Source: Phoronis australis (lineage: Eukaryota; Phoronida; Phoronidae). Taken from it: a stretch of 64,000 nucleotides of DNA. The notes beneath the pieces were generated by a model. It worked only from the letters and a program-made list of their open reading frames with translations, was not told where the DNA came from and did not search any database. The stretch is taken from the NCBI GenBank assembly GCA_002633005.1, contig NMRA01000077.1, positions 275,314-339,313 on the forward strand, written 5' to 3'. The position numbers and the translations under genes are program-made. Of the stretch, positions 34,941-55,500 are shown piece after piece. Each line of letters starts with the position of its first letter. The stretch's first letter is position 1.

Positions 34941-37900
34941 CACCAGATGTCACTAGCAAGTCTGTGTACTGTTTTCTCTGTGCTATTATATCTAGGTTAC
35001 AATGAGTTGAAAATGCAAGTGTTGATATCCAAATGCTGTAGCCTCGTGTTCTCTTAACATACAAACCTGTAAGCTCAGAAGTTTTTCCTACTGTCTCTGT
35101 CTGCTGCCCGCTGATTGTTATCGACCATTTTATGGTATGCTGAGACATAGTTCAGTTTGTCATAGTTTAGGAGTAAATAGGTGGTATCTAGTCCATGTTA
35201 ACTTACCAAGTTGACAATCACCTGCATGACACTTCATTGATTATGTATACGGTAGATGATTCTTATTCAACAAATCTATGTTCTGTCCACACGTCAATTT
35301 TCAACATGTGGCAGGTGGTCAGTTGTGATCATAATTCCATGAAGTGCTGATTCCTAAGTGTTTGTTTAATGAATGTGAGAACACGTTGATGACACTAATA
35401 CCAAGGCATCATTCATAATCATTAACATTAACAAAAGCTTATAACACAGCGGGGAAGGAGATTAATGGCTTACATTCACTTTTACACTTTCCTTAATATT
35501 TTGATGGAAATTGTCCATAGGGTGATGAAAATCAACATCTTTGAAAGTATTTTTGTAGAAAGGAAGATGTGTCAAAAAGAGAGTTTGCTTTTGAAAATGT
35601 TGGTAATTTATCGTGGATGATCCTTAACATGTTTTGAAAAACTGCATTAATCAGTAAGATATCTGTGACATGCGATACTATCTCGCCAATTTCGGACAAA
35701 AGTCATTGCCAAAATGGCCGTTTTCACTTTTCAAGGACTTCTAACATTTTTATAAATGCCGCAGATTCTTGAAGCATTGTCTGATGGAGGTGCAGAACTT
35801 GGAAATCATTAAACAATTATTTAATTCTACTTAACTTTATCAAGAAATGATATTTTAAAAACAATTGCAAACATCTCGTGAGTTTCAGTTGCTAGTAAAG
35901 AGTAATAAATATTTGCTGTATTGGTTGCCAGAGAATATGTACCATTTCCTGACAGTATGTCACAAGTGTTTTATGTTCAAATAATTGCACTTATGGTATT
36001 GCAGTGGCTTTAATACGGATGTATTATTGATTAGTTGGATTTGGTTATGTTGGACAGGTTAGAATGCTCAAGCATGATTATGGCAGCAGGTGCAGAAAGT
36101 GTACAGGCTGACTAGTCATCGTGAGGACGTATCTCAAATGATGTGCTAGCAAGTGGTGTCTTCCATATTATTCATAGTGAACTATTGTCAGCCAGAGTAG
36201 TGAATAAAAACTGTGCTTTGAGCTGTGTGGTTCAAAATAGTGTATTAATTATCATGGAATGGGTATAAATTAAGTATCACTTGTGCCCTCTGATTTGTAA
36301 AACGATGTATATTACTTTTAAGTTAAAACAAGCAATTGAAACTACTATTATTTCTGAATCAGTAAAAGGGTGTTCTGTACTTTCAGTCATTAATCAGGCA
36401 GTTCTTCACTAAATCGCTTATTTTTTTTGATCAGTTAAGTTGCAGTGTTTCATCTATGATATTTGTTGGGACCACAGGCACCCTAACATGAAGCGTGATT
36501 GCATCACAGTTCAGTGGTTTGACTACAACAGCATTCAGTAGGTTGTAAAGTGTCAACAGGTCAAGCTTTTGCTTCAAGTGAAAGTGGCTGTTGTATTTTG
36601 ATCACTGAAATGGACATTTTGAGATTATTGTTGAATTGGATCAATGAGCTAGATAGTATCAGCTCATTGGACCAATGTGCTAGATAAGAGAGCTCTGAAA
36701 TAACAAAATCCGTTGTTTTTGCAATTTTATTAAAAATTTCAAAATTGGTGTTTTAATACAAATGGTCAGTTCTCGCTGTTGTCTGCCATTCACTGAAATT
36801 TAGTGTCCATGTAAATAAGCTTAAAATATTGTGTTCTTTAAAGTGTTTCAGTGCTATTGCCAAGTTAGTACATTTCATTCCGCTCGGATTTCTTTAAAAT
36901 TGTCCGTTTGAGAACGTCCCTTTATTAACAATAGCAGTAGACATTGTTGTTGTGCTCAGAGATATTGTGATGTCTATACTTACTTTAATGGGTTGTTGTT
37001 TTGGGATAATTTTGGTGCTGTAAGATTTCAGTTACATATCGGTCGATGCTCAGCTGTTCCCGCCGATTGAGTTCTATCCTGTTGCCTAACATGATCCTGC
37101 AATTTTTTTATAAGATGGTGCGCCGATTGGTGATTTTTGATGTTAACATCTAGGTGGTGCTCATACCATTTCGCTGTCACAATCTCTCACCAGGTGGCCA
37201 TGGGAAGCTTCATGTGACCCAGTTTATAATAGTGAAACGTGTGATGTTGTAATGTGCCATCAAATGTAAATCAGGTTCCGTAGCTGCTGTGCAGCGATGA
37301 ATTTGATGTTTCGATTTATTTGCAGTTTATGTTTTAGGGTGCAATATTGTAATCTAGGGAATTTGTATGCTGTTGAAATTGTTGGAAGTTGTATTGAGCT
37401 TTATAGTGTATTTTCTGTCCCATGACGAGACAGTGTGTTAGGAACATTTCGGGCAAGATTCTTCGCAAATTTGCTTTCACTTAATATTTTAAGGATATCC
37501 ATAGTAGCATTGTTTCCAGGAAAACATGAATGTGGCTGACAATTCTCATTGATTTAGATAGTGAAGCACCAAGTAGCCCATTAAGTAATTTCTCCGCCTA
37601 TAGGTGGCAGTGGAGGTTTCCCATGCAATCATTTCCTGCCTCCCATTGAAGCTTCAGGTTCTGAATATTATGCACAAATAACTTGCGAAAACACTATTAT
37701 TGGTGTGTTTCAGATTTATGTTATTCATGATTATTAATAAGTAAGGGCTGTTCCAGTAGAGTTGGTACGGGTGTGGAAGGCACTTGAAATAAAAATGGTG
37801 GATGGTTGTGTACAGAACAACGAAAATTACCTGCTGTTTTTGTAAAAATAAAATTTTACCGACTGTTGGTGTTTTTGATCCATGAATTTTTGCACTGGGT

Positions 37901-40118
37901 ATTTTCATCTGTTGTATGCAACAAAGCAAGTGTTCAACCAAATGTTCATGCAGTCATGTTGTGCTGCAATCCATTTCTTATGTGGTAACTCTGAATGATT
38001 CATAGTAGTTGGGATCTGAATAGCACAAACCACATTCGCGTTAAGTTTATCACGGTAATAGACACCTGTCGGTTTATTTATTTACTTATTATTTATTAAT
38101 TGAATATTTACAATGAGGGTAGCCCCATCAGTTCACACTGCTTTCCATGGGGGCCCTCGGTGACAGCAATGTCTTTGTTGCTTCACTACAGGTACACTTG
38201 GCTTAATATGCGCATATTGATCAAACTTGTAATGTGTTCATTTCTTAATCTTCTGAACAACCTGCAGCACATTATGAAGAGAGCAAAAATGTTTTGATGA
38301 AGTAGAATTGAGAATCAGTTTAGCTGGATCTTTCTGTATTACTCCAAGCAGCAGGTCCAAGTGTGCGTATTTAGGAATATTACTGTTACATGTAAAACTG
38401 TGTAAAATAATTGTAAATATATTAGGACTGTTTTGGGGCATCTAAAGGCTCAGGTTTTGGTTGGGAGGACCTGTAGAAATGGTACTAATTGAAGTCACCA
38501 AACACTTTAAAAAATATCGATGTTTGCTATCCAAAGAAATTTAAGGGTGGTGAGTAAGGAAAACGAAACAAAAGTATGGGTGGTGGGTGAAAGTGTTCCC
38601 CTTCTCCCATACCAGCTCTGCTGGAACAATCCCTATAGCTCATCATGCATGGTCAAACCTTGTGAATGGCACGCTGCCTAATACATGCGGTTTTAGCACC
38701 ACACAATGTAGTTTCATGTACCATTGTCTCGTCAGCTTTTTATAACTCTGCATCAGTGGTGAATTGTGATGCCGTGAATGTGATCAAGTTCTGTGTGTAT
38801 CTATTTGTTACAGTTTTATAAATTATAATACCACATCGTCTTATGTTTTAAGTATCTACTTTTACTATATTAAAAATATTTGCACAGCTGCAGAAATATC
38901 TTTCGCATTTTATCCAGGTTTTCATTCAGTCCCTTCATATTCACCATCAAGGCCGAGCTCAGATGAGTAGAAGACTCATTTGTAAAATGCTCGATTGTCT
39001 GCCAGTGTTAGCGGCATGTGGACCCAGATCTCCCTTACTGGAATGAAGAACTCTAACCAGTGAATCTCACTATTTCTGTCACTATATTTAAGTATTTAGA
39101 CCCATGTGCGTATATGTGACGATGCAGCAGTATCTGAAATGAGGTGCATGCTCCTATATACAGAATATTCCAGTATTTAAACAAATTTCAAGGAGAAATG
39201 ATTGTGGACCAGCAAACACAGATTTACATGCCTTGAATGCAAATGAACTCGGGTGATAGCTCATGTCTGCAGCAAAATGAAACGCAAAGATTTTGCAAGT
39301 CTCAATTGTTGAGATTTTTTAACCTACCGAGCATTAATCATGTATGCAGGCAAGGTAAGCCAAGTGCTTAGCTGGATACTTTTTTAGTAGCTAATAAAAA
39401 ATTAATCATTGTCAGTTGAAAACAAGAACCTCTTCTTGGCTCATTGTAACTGCGTGCACCGCACAGGTAGTCCATTACAAAAATACAGACTGAGCAAATT
39501 TGAGTATTAAATGTCCAACAATGACTGCTGTCCTCAATGATGCCTACACCAGTAACCTCATTAATACCACAAAAGACACATCATTCCATCAAGGATAAAT
39601 GAAAACACTAAATTTACAAAAATTTCAATTCTATATTCCCTCATTATTCCATCAGATTAGACATGAGATATGCAAGCAGCGACCTCTTCTGTGAAATGGA
39701 CAACTATTCAACAACTTGGGTTTAATTATACATTATGCGTGTAAAATCACTTATACTCTCTGAGTAGGGAAACACGATTGACGAAGTGTCAGAAAACTGC
39801 AACTGTACAACACATCACTGTCCATTGAATAACTATTCAGTAATGGTCAGTCTACATGATCAAAACTGACCAAACATTGATGCCAGTTGTTTACTCCTGC
39901 TTGACACTTGGGAATGACGATTTAACTAGCTCCACTGTCTAAACAAACATCTGCACCCAATTGATGCAGTCATCCTTTTTTCACTCCATACAATGATTGT
40001 ATCTACACGTACACCGGCGCCACATCAATATGTGAGTAGATATGTGTTAGTTTACACTTGTCCATATCAGCGTCCAATGTGAAATGTGCAGCTCACCACG
40101 GTTCACAGGCCATCTACT
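34941..40118. other. Convergent COQ10/HSPD1 3' spacer
   Basis: No gene is seen. Possible COQ10 polyadenylation signals are AATAAA at 35904-35909 and 36203-36208; a possible HSPD1 signal is ATTAAA on the minus strand at 39721-39726. The SINE copy 2 lies at 38868-39085. Frames here are below 100 codons and unlike known proteins. Confidence 0.55.
38868..39085 (-). mobile_element. tRNA-derived SINE, copy 2 (older)
   Basis: Same family and orientation as 30262-30483. The A-box region reads GAGATTCACTGGTTAGAG on the minus strand at 39051-39068 and the B box is decayed. The body match includes GCACAGCTGCAGAAATATCT (plus) against GCACAGCCTCAGAAATCGCT. Confidence 0.7.
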
Positions 40119-47706
<7,588 letters not shown>

Positions 47707-47952
47707 TTATCTGAAAAGTATTATTTACACTGAAACAACAGAGATGAAATACAACAGAACAACTTTAACCACAAAGCCCAGAAAATTTGTCTTTACAGTG
47801 TTCTTTTACTCTTATGCCAAGAATCTTGTTCGTCCTGACACACACAGTGCTGTTCTCAATCATTCCTTGACAACTGGTCACACTATAGATGGCTCTTGTG
47901 TTCAGATCCTAGACAAGGATAATGCCACCTTCAGGCTCCTCATAAAGGAGAC

Positions 47953-49211
47953 TACCGTATTCGCCGTAATAACCGCCCATGCCCCTATAAGCGCCCCCCC
48001 ACGCGTTTTCAGACTTAGCTGAAATAAGCGCCCAGTCCAGGAACGTGTACATGCGAACAATGATGTACCTACAGTCCTAAAACTCGGCTACAGTAACGTC
48101 TTCAATTTATCAAAAAAATTTTGCACGGGTCTTCTAGACCACCAGCGGCACTGCTACGTTTGTATTTAGCCGTGACTTTACACTTCAAAGTAACGCAGTG
48201 CTTCAAAAAGAACGCAACAGCGTTGCTAGGCTCTCGCGACGACCGCGTCCCACTATGGTCTGACCTTTTAGTAGACACATCGACTGTCTCATGAAAATAA
48301 CTCGGTGTTAAACGCACATGGCCAGGAAGCGCGCGCTACATACATGAACCTGTCATCAAAGACATTAGTTGGGAACTATCCATTCATGAAACGGGTAGCA
48401 TAGCATCGATAAGAAATGAATATTGGCACTAATTTCCGACAATTTCTAATACTATAAAACATGTTTGCGTTATTTTTGAGATGGACAAATGTCGAAAGTT
48501 TTTAGCACGAGACCGGCAAGTGCTGAAAGAAACACGCTCTGGTTTAAGCCTACTGTTTGTGCAAATTTCTTTAGACACATCTAGCTAGTTAGATTGCGTG
48601 GCTCTGGCCGAAAGACGGTCTCTGCTTTGGCAAATGAACTCTGGTGACACGCACGCGCTCGCTTACTCGCAGACGAACTTCAAAACAAACGTCACGTGAC
48701 AACAACATGTGTGTTCGTCCAGACATTTTTCTCGCCGTGTTGCCGATCATACATGTAGATGGCAAGATGTTGTACAGATTTGTACTTAAACCTGCCGTTA
48801 ATCCAGATTCCACGGGAACTTAAAAAATCTTGGAGACGCTACTTATAAAACTTAATGAGGATTTCAGGTAATTTGCTCGAGTTGAAAAAATGTTTATTCA
48901 AGCAGTGATGTCGCCGTATCGAAGACGGCGATTTCGAGGCAGTCAGTCGGCGAGTTTTCGCCCTGGGATTTCAGCACAATTTTCTGTAACATGATCGTAA
49001 TTTAGCAGCAAAGTTGGATAGCAATGCACCAGTTTTGTTGAAAGTCTTTCATAGGTTACATATACGTCACAGCGTAAATTTGATGAATCTTAGCTTCCGA
49101 TTTCACCCGTTTCGGAGACCGGGTTTCAATCGCCTTGGGTTACAATAAGCGCCCCCCCCCTGAACCGAACTTTTCTAAGCGCCCTGGGCGGCTATTACGG
49201 CGAATACGGTA
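47953..49211. mobile_element. 1.26-kb element with long terminal inverted repeats
   Basis: The left end TACCGTATTCGCCGTAATA and the right end TATTACGGCGAATACGGTA are inverted copies; the match continues through RCCGCCCA (about 26 of 27). Subterminal AAGCGCCCCCCC runs also recur in both orientations. The outer TA on both sides could be the target duplication of a Tc1/mariner-like element. No transposase frame is present. Confidence 0.8.
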
Positions 49212-50068
49212 TGCATATATGGTTGAATCATGCTGAGCGTTACCTCAATAGAAACATTGGTTCATTTGAGCTCCAACTGTTTTGACTTCTGGTCTCTCCC
49301 CCTCACAATGTATTTTGATGTGTATCGGTACAGTCTCTTGTCTACCTGTGTCGCTTGTTTTGTGTTCGTAACTGAATCCTTGATAATGTTTTAATGAAAT
49401 AAACCGAAACATTGGATTGGATAGATATGTCGTTATTTACTTACGCGCTAATTTTAAAGTTCGTAATCTCGAGTTCTGAATAGTGGAAACAGAAACAGTA
49501 TAGACCAGAATTTTTCACGATTTCCAATAATAATAGAGACAGGAATGACATTTTCCCTCTAGAAAAAATATAAAACAAGTATAGACAGGAAAATTGCAAG
49601 AAAAATCAATAATATAGAATGGAACGATGATATAGACCATAAATTTATGTAAATTTAACAACGCAGCCAGTTTTAATGCACTGCAGAAGACGCCAACAAA
49701 CAGTTTGTTGTTACTAAAGAATATTTACAAAAACATGCATTGTTATTTAGTTTATGAATAAAGTCTATATCAGAAATCAAATCTTTGTTATTCTTTTGCA
49801 TTTTTGTAAGAAGTGTTTTTCCCAATGTTAATTCTTATTGGCGTCTGACGACACTAAGGCTGTATCATGGGTGACGGCAACAAGATAAATTACGTACATA
49901 GCACTTGGGTGAAAGCCTCTCAGGTACACAACTGTACTTAATGTGTATAACTCGTCTGCGATCTCCGCTCTCAAAGGTTTATAGTACAAGTTTACTGTAG
50001 TGTAGTGTTGACAATTAGAGAACGATGCCATTTTGCTGCATCAGGCGAGGGCCAGGTCCCCAGCTGCG

Positions 50069-50949
50069 TAGCCTTGCCTTGGTGCTAAGCTGTAAGCTAG
50101 ACATGCAGCTGTTGCGCCATAAGTTGGTTGTTTTTATGTATCAGTAAAAGAAGATCCCTGTTTTACCACAACATCTTCCGTCTTTAACGATTCATTGCAA
50201 GTGATCAAAATAATTAATACCGTCACAAATCGATCGAATTACTTTCTCCGAAGTGTGCTGCACACGATACAGATTGTTTAGGTTCGTAATCGCAGAAAAT
50301 TACACACCAAATCACTCCCAATTCAGAGTCAGCAATGTTTAAGACTGTATAGAAGATGTACAAAGTATAACCACATGAAACCGCCATGAAATATTGCGTC
50401 ACCTACTGTCCAGTTTCTTTTTTCGCCGATCCTTCAATCAACTGTTGTTCTTTCACGAGGTTGCGTACATGTCACAACAAATTATCGGAACAGGTTTCAT
50501 TTCATTATAAGTTTTGAGAATTTTGATACCAGCAAAAGGAATTTCAAACGAAATTTTGATGTTGTCAAGCTATCATCATCTCCCGAGAGATGTCGCAAAC
50601 ACTTAGGAAATATGGCGCGAGCACGTGTCACGAGCATATTGTTTTTGAAACGATGACATAACTTTTCTTTCTAATAAAAGGCGGAAGATCACGCAAGAAA
50701 ATGACATTGATTAGATTGTTTTTCACTTAAACAGCTGTAACGGACAAAGAGATTGTTGATTGATTGCCAGATTTTGCATGCACCAAGTCCAGTCTTTAGC
50801 TTAACATGTTGATACAAGTTTCACGGCAAGGTGACGAGCAGAACTACCCTGGCTGTGTGCAATTTCGGGGTCTATGAAAGATTAACGATTAACACACACT
50901 GGTACCTAGGTGTATTTTGACGATAGTCTTCATATAGCTAGCTGGCTGG
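50069..50949 (+). mobile_element. 0.75-kb dispersed repeat, copy B
   Basis: It begins TAGCCTTGCCTTGGTGCTAA and ends GCTAGCTGGCTGG. Its first 300 bp are diverged from copy A; from about 50380 it matches closely (ATGAAATATTGCGTCACCTA). Confidence 0.75.
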
Positions 50950-51689
50950 TAGCCTTGGTACAAAGCTGTATTAATATTAAATATACACTCTTGCACCGAT
51001 GTGGATAAAAAAGTGGTAAGATAAAATCTGACACAAAATTAGTGTCATTAAAAACTACAGTCTTCTTTGAGTAAACTAAATTATTAAGGGTGTTGGAAAA
51101 AATGGCGTTCTACCGTTATTCAGCTGCATAAGTTGTGGAGCGATCTTCTGCGTCTGCTTTCAGCACCATGAAATATTGCGTCACCTATTGGCCAGTTTCC
51201 TTTTTCACCGATTCTTCAATCAACTTTAGTTCTTTCACGAGGTTACGTACATGTCACAACAAATTACTGGAGCTAGTTTCACTTCATGATAAGTTTTTAG
51301 AATTTCGATACCGAAAAACCGAATTTCAGAACAATTTTGCTGCTGCGAAGTTGTCGCAAAAATTTAGGAAATAGAGTGTAGTTTTCAAAACGACAACATA
51401 CTTCTCATTGTTAGAAAAAGCAGAGAGTTACGCAAGAAAATGACGTTTATTGCATTGTCTTTCACTTAAATGGCTGTAACGGGCAAGGTGAGTGTCGGTT
51501 GATTCCCTGATTTTGCATGCACCCCCTCCGGTCTTTAGCTTTACGTGTTGATACAAGTTTCACGGCGAGGTGACGAGCAGAACTACCCTACCTGTGTGCA
51601 ATTTCGGGGTCTACGGAAGAAATACACACAGTGGTACCTAGCTGTATTTTGACGAGTCTTCAAGCTAGCTGGCTGGCTAGCTTGCTGGC
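50950..51689 (+). mobile_element. 0.75-kb dispersed repeat, copy C
   Basis: It begins TAGCCTTGGTACAAAGCTGT directly after copy B and ends GCTGGCTAGCTTGCTGGC. It is the closest match to copy A over the whole length. Confidence 0.8.
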
Positions 51690-52506
51690 TAGGTTTGCTG
51701 AACCCCAGACCCTCTTTTATGTAAATTTAATGAGTTTTATGTTTGATAAGGTCGGCTGAAGTGAAGCACCCGTGGAATTCCTTATCCCGAGTGTCATACC
51801 TTGTAGTACATCGTGTATTGAGCCATTGAGGACGACCAGAAGCTGAGGACGCCTGTGATTTTAAACCTGAAATTTACCCAAGGTCACGTGCGCTTCACAG
51901 TAGCAAAGTTAATTTTACTGCTAATCAATATATCGGCCACAAAACAGTAGCACGATTTGTACCATGTACACACCACGTCTACGTATTTACAAACATAATG
52001 AATGTTAGCTGCAACTAACATCGGTTACATCAGCCGACACTGTGAACACGCGAGTGACCCACGTGTTTTTGAGAACCATGCAGGCAATTGAGAAACCGGC
52101 AAGTACGAACACGGTGCCAGTGCTGAAAGTAGAAAGATTTGACACATTCGATTACTAATTTTCCTCTGTTTAATACTTACTAACCTGTGTGTTAAACAAA
52201 TGAAGAGAAATTCAGCAAAACCTTCGTGCTACTGAAACTTTAGAGAGGCACCCTTGTGCTCGAGTCGCAGTATGGTGATAATCAAAACGAGGTTAAAGCT
52301 AGAACTTTAAATACCCAAAGTGTGCATTTTTTTAATATGTTTTCTTCGTTTGAGTGCATTGAAGGGCTAGAAATGTATTGAGTTTGTAAGGTTTCAATTA
52401 ATACAAATACATTCAAGTATATGTATAGGACTAAGTTCTGATATCTTTTCATGCCTTTTTAAAATATTGAAAGAAACAAAATTTTATGCTAGTTTTGGGC
52501 AGTAAG

Positions 52507-52514
52507 TTCTAGAA
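52507..52514. promoter_or_regulatory. Possible heat-shock element core upstream of HSPE1
   Basis: TTCTAGAA is a perfect inverted pair of HSF half-sites (TTC-nn-GAA), 85-92 nt upstream of the proposed HSPE1 ATG. A third half-site is not clear, so this is a minimal element; chance occurrence cannot be excluded. Confidence 0.35.
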
Positions 52515-52598
52515 ATCTAAAGGTCATCCTGCTCACATGCGCATTAGACGAATCCGGTCCATGTGTATTAGCTGCAGTGAGACATTCGCGTCCATAAA

Positions 52599-55500
52599 AT
52601 GGTAGGTTATATAAAGTTTAGACATTATTTCCGTTATCTTGTCTCCATTTCTTGAATGACATGAACTTAATTTCTATCTTTTCTCTTCTGATATGAAGTT
52701 ACTGTACCTTCCATGATATTGTAAGTGATTTGTGCTGGCCTACGTCCCGATCGGCAGTCAGCAGGGTCAGCCTTGGACAGTTTCAGTTACAAGCATCGAC
52801 GTTGGCTTTCATCAGCCGCTTGTCGTAGTCAGAAATCAGTGCTACTCACATTTGTTAGCTTGTTTTTGCAAACGGCGCTCTGCAAGTGAATTTTGAATGT
52901 GCTACAGTTGTTTCAAAATGTACCTGGCTTATAGCATAGTCGTCCATGGATAATTACGTAGCCGTGTATGCCGCATCCTAGGCAATGACACCGCCCTGGA
53001 TGCCGCTGGCGCTGGTTATTACGAATTTCGCTCCAATGTGCATGCTCAAGGTAATCTCGCATCAAGTGAAAATAACATAGATTGTGCCACATTTGGGTGA
53101 GGGTCACAAAAGTAAAATTAGAATATGTGTATTTCACAATACGCACATCTGGTCCTTCCTTTCTCATATTGTGCTAAAACAGTCATTGTTACCATTCATC
53201 TGTTAATTGCAAGTTATGTACACTAAAGACTTAGGCCTACAAGTGCCACACGCCATTCACATAGCCTGCCAAATGAACAGTTCAAAATCAACCAATCGAC
53301 ATTCCTACTAAACTGTGTCACGTGTTGTTATTTTCACTTTGGAAGATTATCTTGACCATGCGCTTTGGAGCGAAATCCGCGCAAATCAGTGAGTGAGTGG
53401 TGGAATTTGAGGCATATTGCTTACATCAGATGGTTCCATTTTTTTTAATGGTTGTATCTTTAAACGAACACTACATTAAAATGATACTAAACCGTGCTCC
53501 TTACTCTGCATCACTGTCATGCCACTTGAGTGATAAAAGGAGAATTCAACAAAAACATTTGTGCTTGCTTCTCTTCAGCCATATTGGATCGCTTTTGAAT
53601 ACCTTCTAGATATATTGTGTCTATTACGGCAAGCGGCTGATGAGAGTGCTTGTGGTCAAAAACAAGTGCTACTAGGTACTCAAGTGTGTTGGCGGCTCCT
53701 TTTGTTCTCTTGAACAATGATTTTCAAAGAAATTCAGAATGTACTACTTCACAGTTGTTTCAAGACATACCCTTGTCCATCACGCAAGTTTCTTGTACAG
53801 ATGTGTGCTGTGACAGCGCTTTTCTGATGTCCCGTGGGAAAGTGAAAAGAGCCACAACATGCTCAAATACAGAGTTGTCACAGCCACCACAAACGCAATG
53901 CCTCATCATTATTTATTAGCATAAATCTCGGGAAACGAGCAGCAATATCTGACAACTTTTCACACAAAACAATGGAGGTTGACTAATGCTGTGATTGGTT
54001 GTTCCAATTCTACAATAAATGATCGTAACTCAAGATCAGCTAATTTACATGTTGTCAGATAGTGTTTGTGGGTGTTCTGAGTTAACAACTGATTGACTCT
54101 GGTGGGGTTGTTTTGATGTTTTTGATACAAACTTGGTGGTTACTTTAAAAGCTACTCAATTCAAAATACAGCAAATAACATCGAATGAAGCATGCATATA
54201 ACCCAGACCTGCCAAATGCTATGAATATTGTTACAGTCAGTCACTGAATACTAAGTTGCTACAATTGGTTGGAAAATGCATGTTTTTGCTCGTTTCCACC
54301 TATCCTCTACCTGTTTTGATCATCTAGATTTCAGAGTGGGTTCACATATGAAAACAAGTTTAGTGTGACATAGAAATGTTTGGTTGGTAACCATTTGTTC
54401 AATGTTCTTTTCAGTCTGCGCTGAGAAGGTTTAAACCCCTGTTTGACAGGGTACTGGTGGAAAGGGCAGCAGCCGAGACCAAATCAAAGGGAGGCATTCT
54501 GATTCCAGAGAACTCACAAGGAAAGGTGCTTGAAGCAACAGTCATTGCTACTGGTCCTGGTTTACGGAAAGATGTAAGCTTTTGTGGATTTGGCTTTTTT
54601 TTGATACTGTCTCACCTCTTGTGCTTGTCACATATTTTAAAAGTCATCCTTAAATTAGTGATGTCCAATTTTGGATAGCATAGTGACACTTGTTTTGTGC
54701 AAAAATATTTGTTGAAATTCACATTTCTATGCACCCACATACAGAACAAGCCAAAAGAAAACTGAGAAAATGACCAGTTACTTGCATCATGATAACGTAG
54801 TGCAAGCAGACTTCCACACTGTAACGGTTGTTTGTAAATGAAACTGGCAATCATGGTTGCCATCCGTGACGACTGGTTAAGCTATAAAGGGACCCATCCT
54901 CCTGCGAAGTAACTTCAAATTATTTGTCGTTAATTTTGAGAAAGTATGAACGCAATGGAATAAAGACCGTGAACAATGAAAAGTGTCGTGCATTTAACAA
55001 ATTCAGTATAACAGAAAACTTGCTCCCGAAGTACAGTCAATTTTGAGGGTATGAAGAATTTTGTTTCTTAAGTTCATTATGGCGTGACAAGCCTAGTTTA
55101 TATTGTTCAATCCCTTTGTTGAAATGCGCACTTCAATGTGTACGGTATAGCGTATAGCACATTTAGGTAGCGGGAATTGTTTAGGATGGTTATGGTTGCA
55201 AAATACAGAACTGCTTTAAAATGTTCACAAGAGCAATCTTCCTCTCTTCAGATGAACATCAATTATACGCATATACGTCGCAAATTGTGCAAAGTTGTTG
55301 CCCTCGTGCCACTTTGTGCAGTGTACATGTGTACCTTGGAAGTTAGCTCACTGTTCTAGGTTACACTATATAATGGATCTTTGTGGCGGGATTGGAACAT
55401 TGTGAATATTACTTCAAGTGGACTGTCACCTTAAATGTGGTACAATTTAATTTTTGTTTTTCCTAGTTTTCACTAAAAACCATATTTCAAGGTGTGTGAA

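Noticed and set aside
52913-53167. Minus frame ending CHCLGCGIHGYV, zinc-finger-like
   Set aside because: It lies in the rearranged repeat in HSPE1 intron 1; the cysteine spacing fits no domain and there is no continuation.
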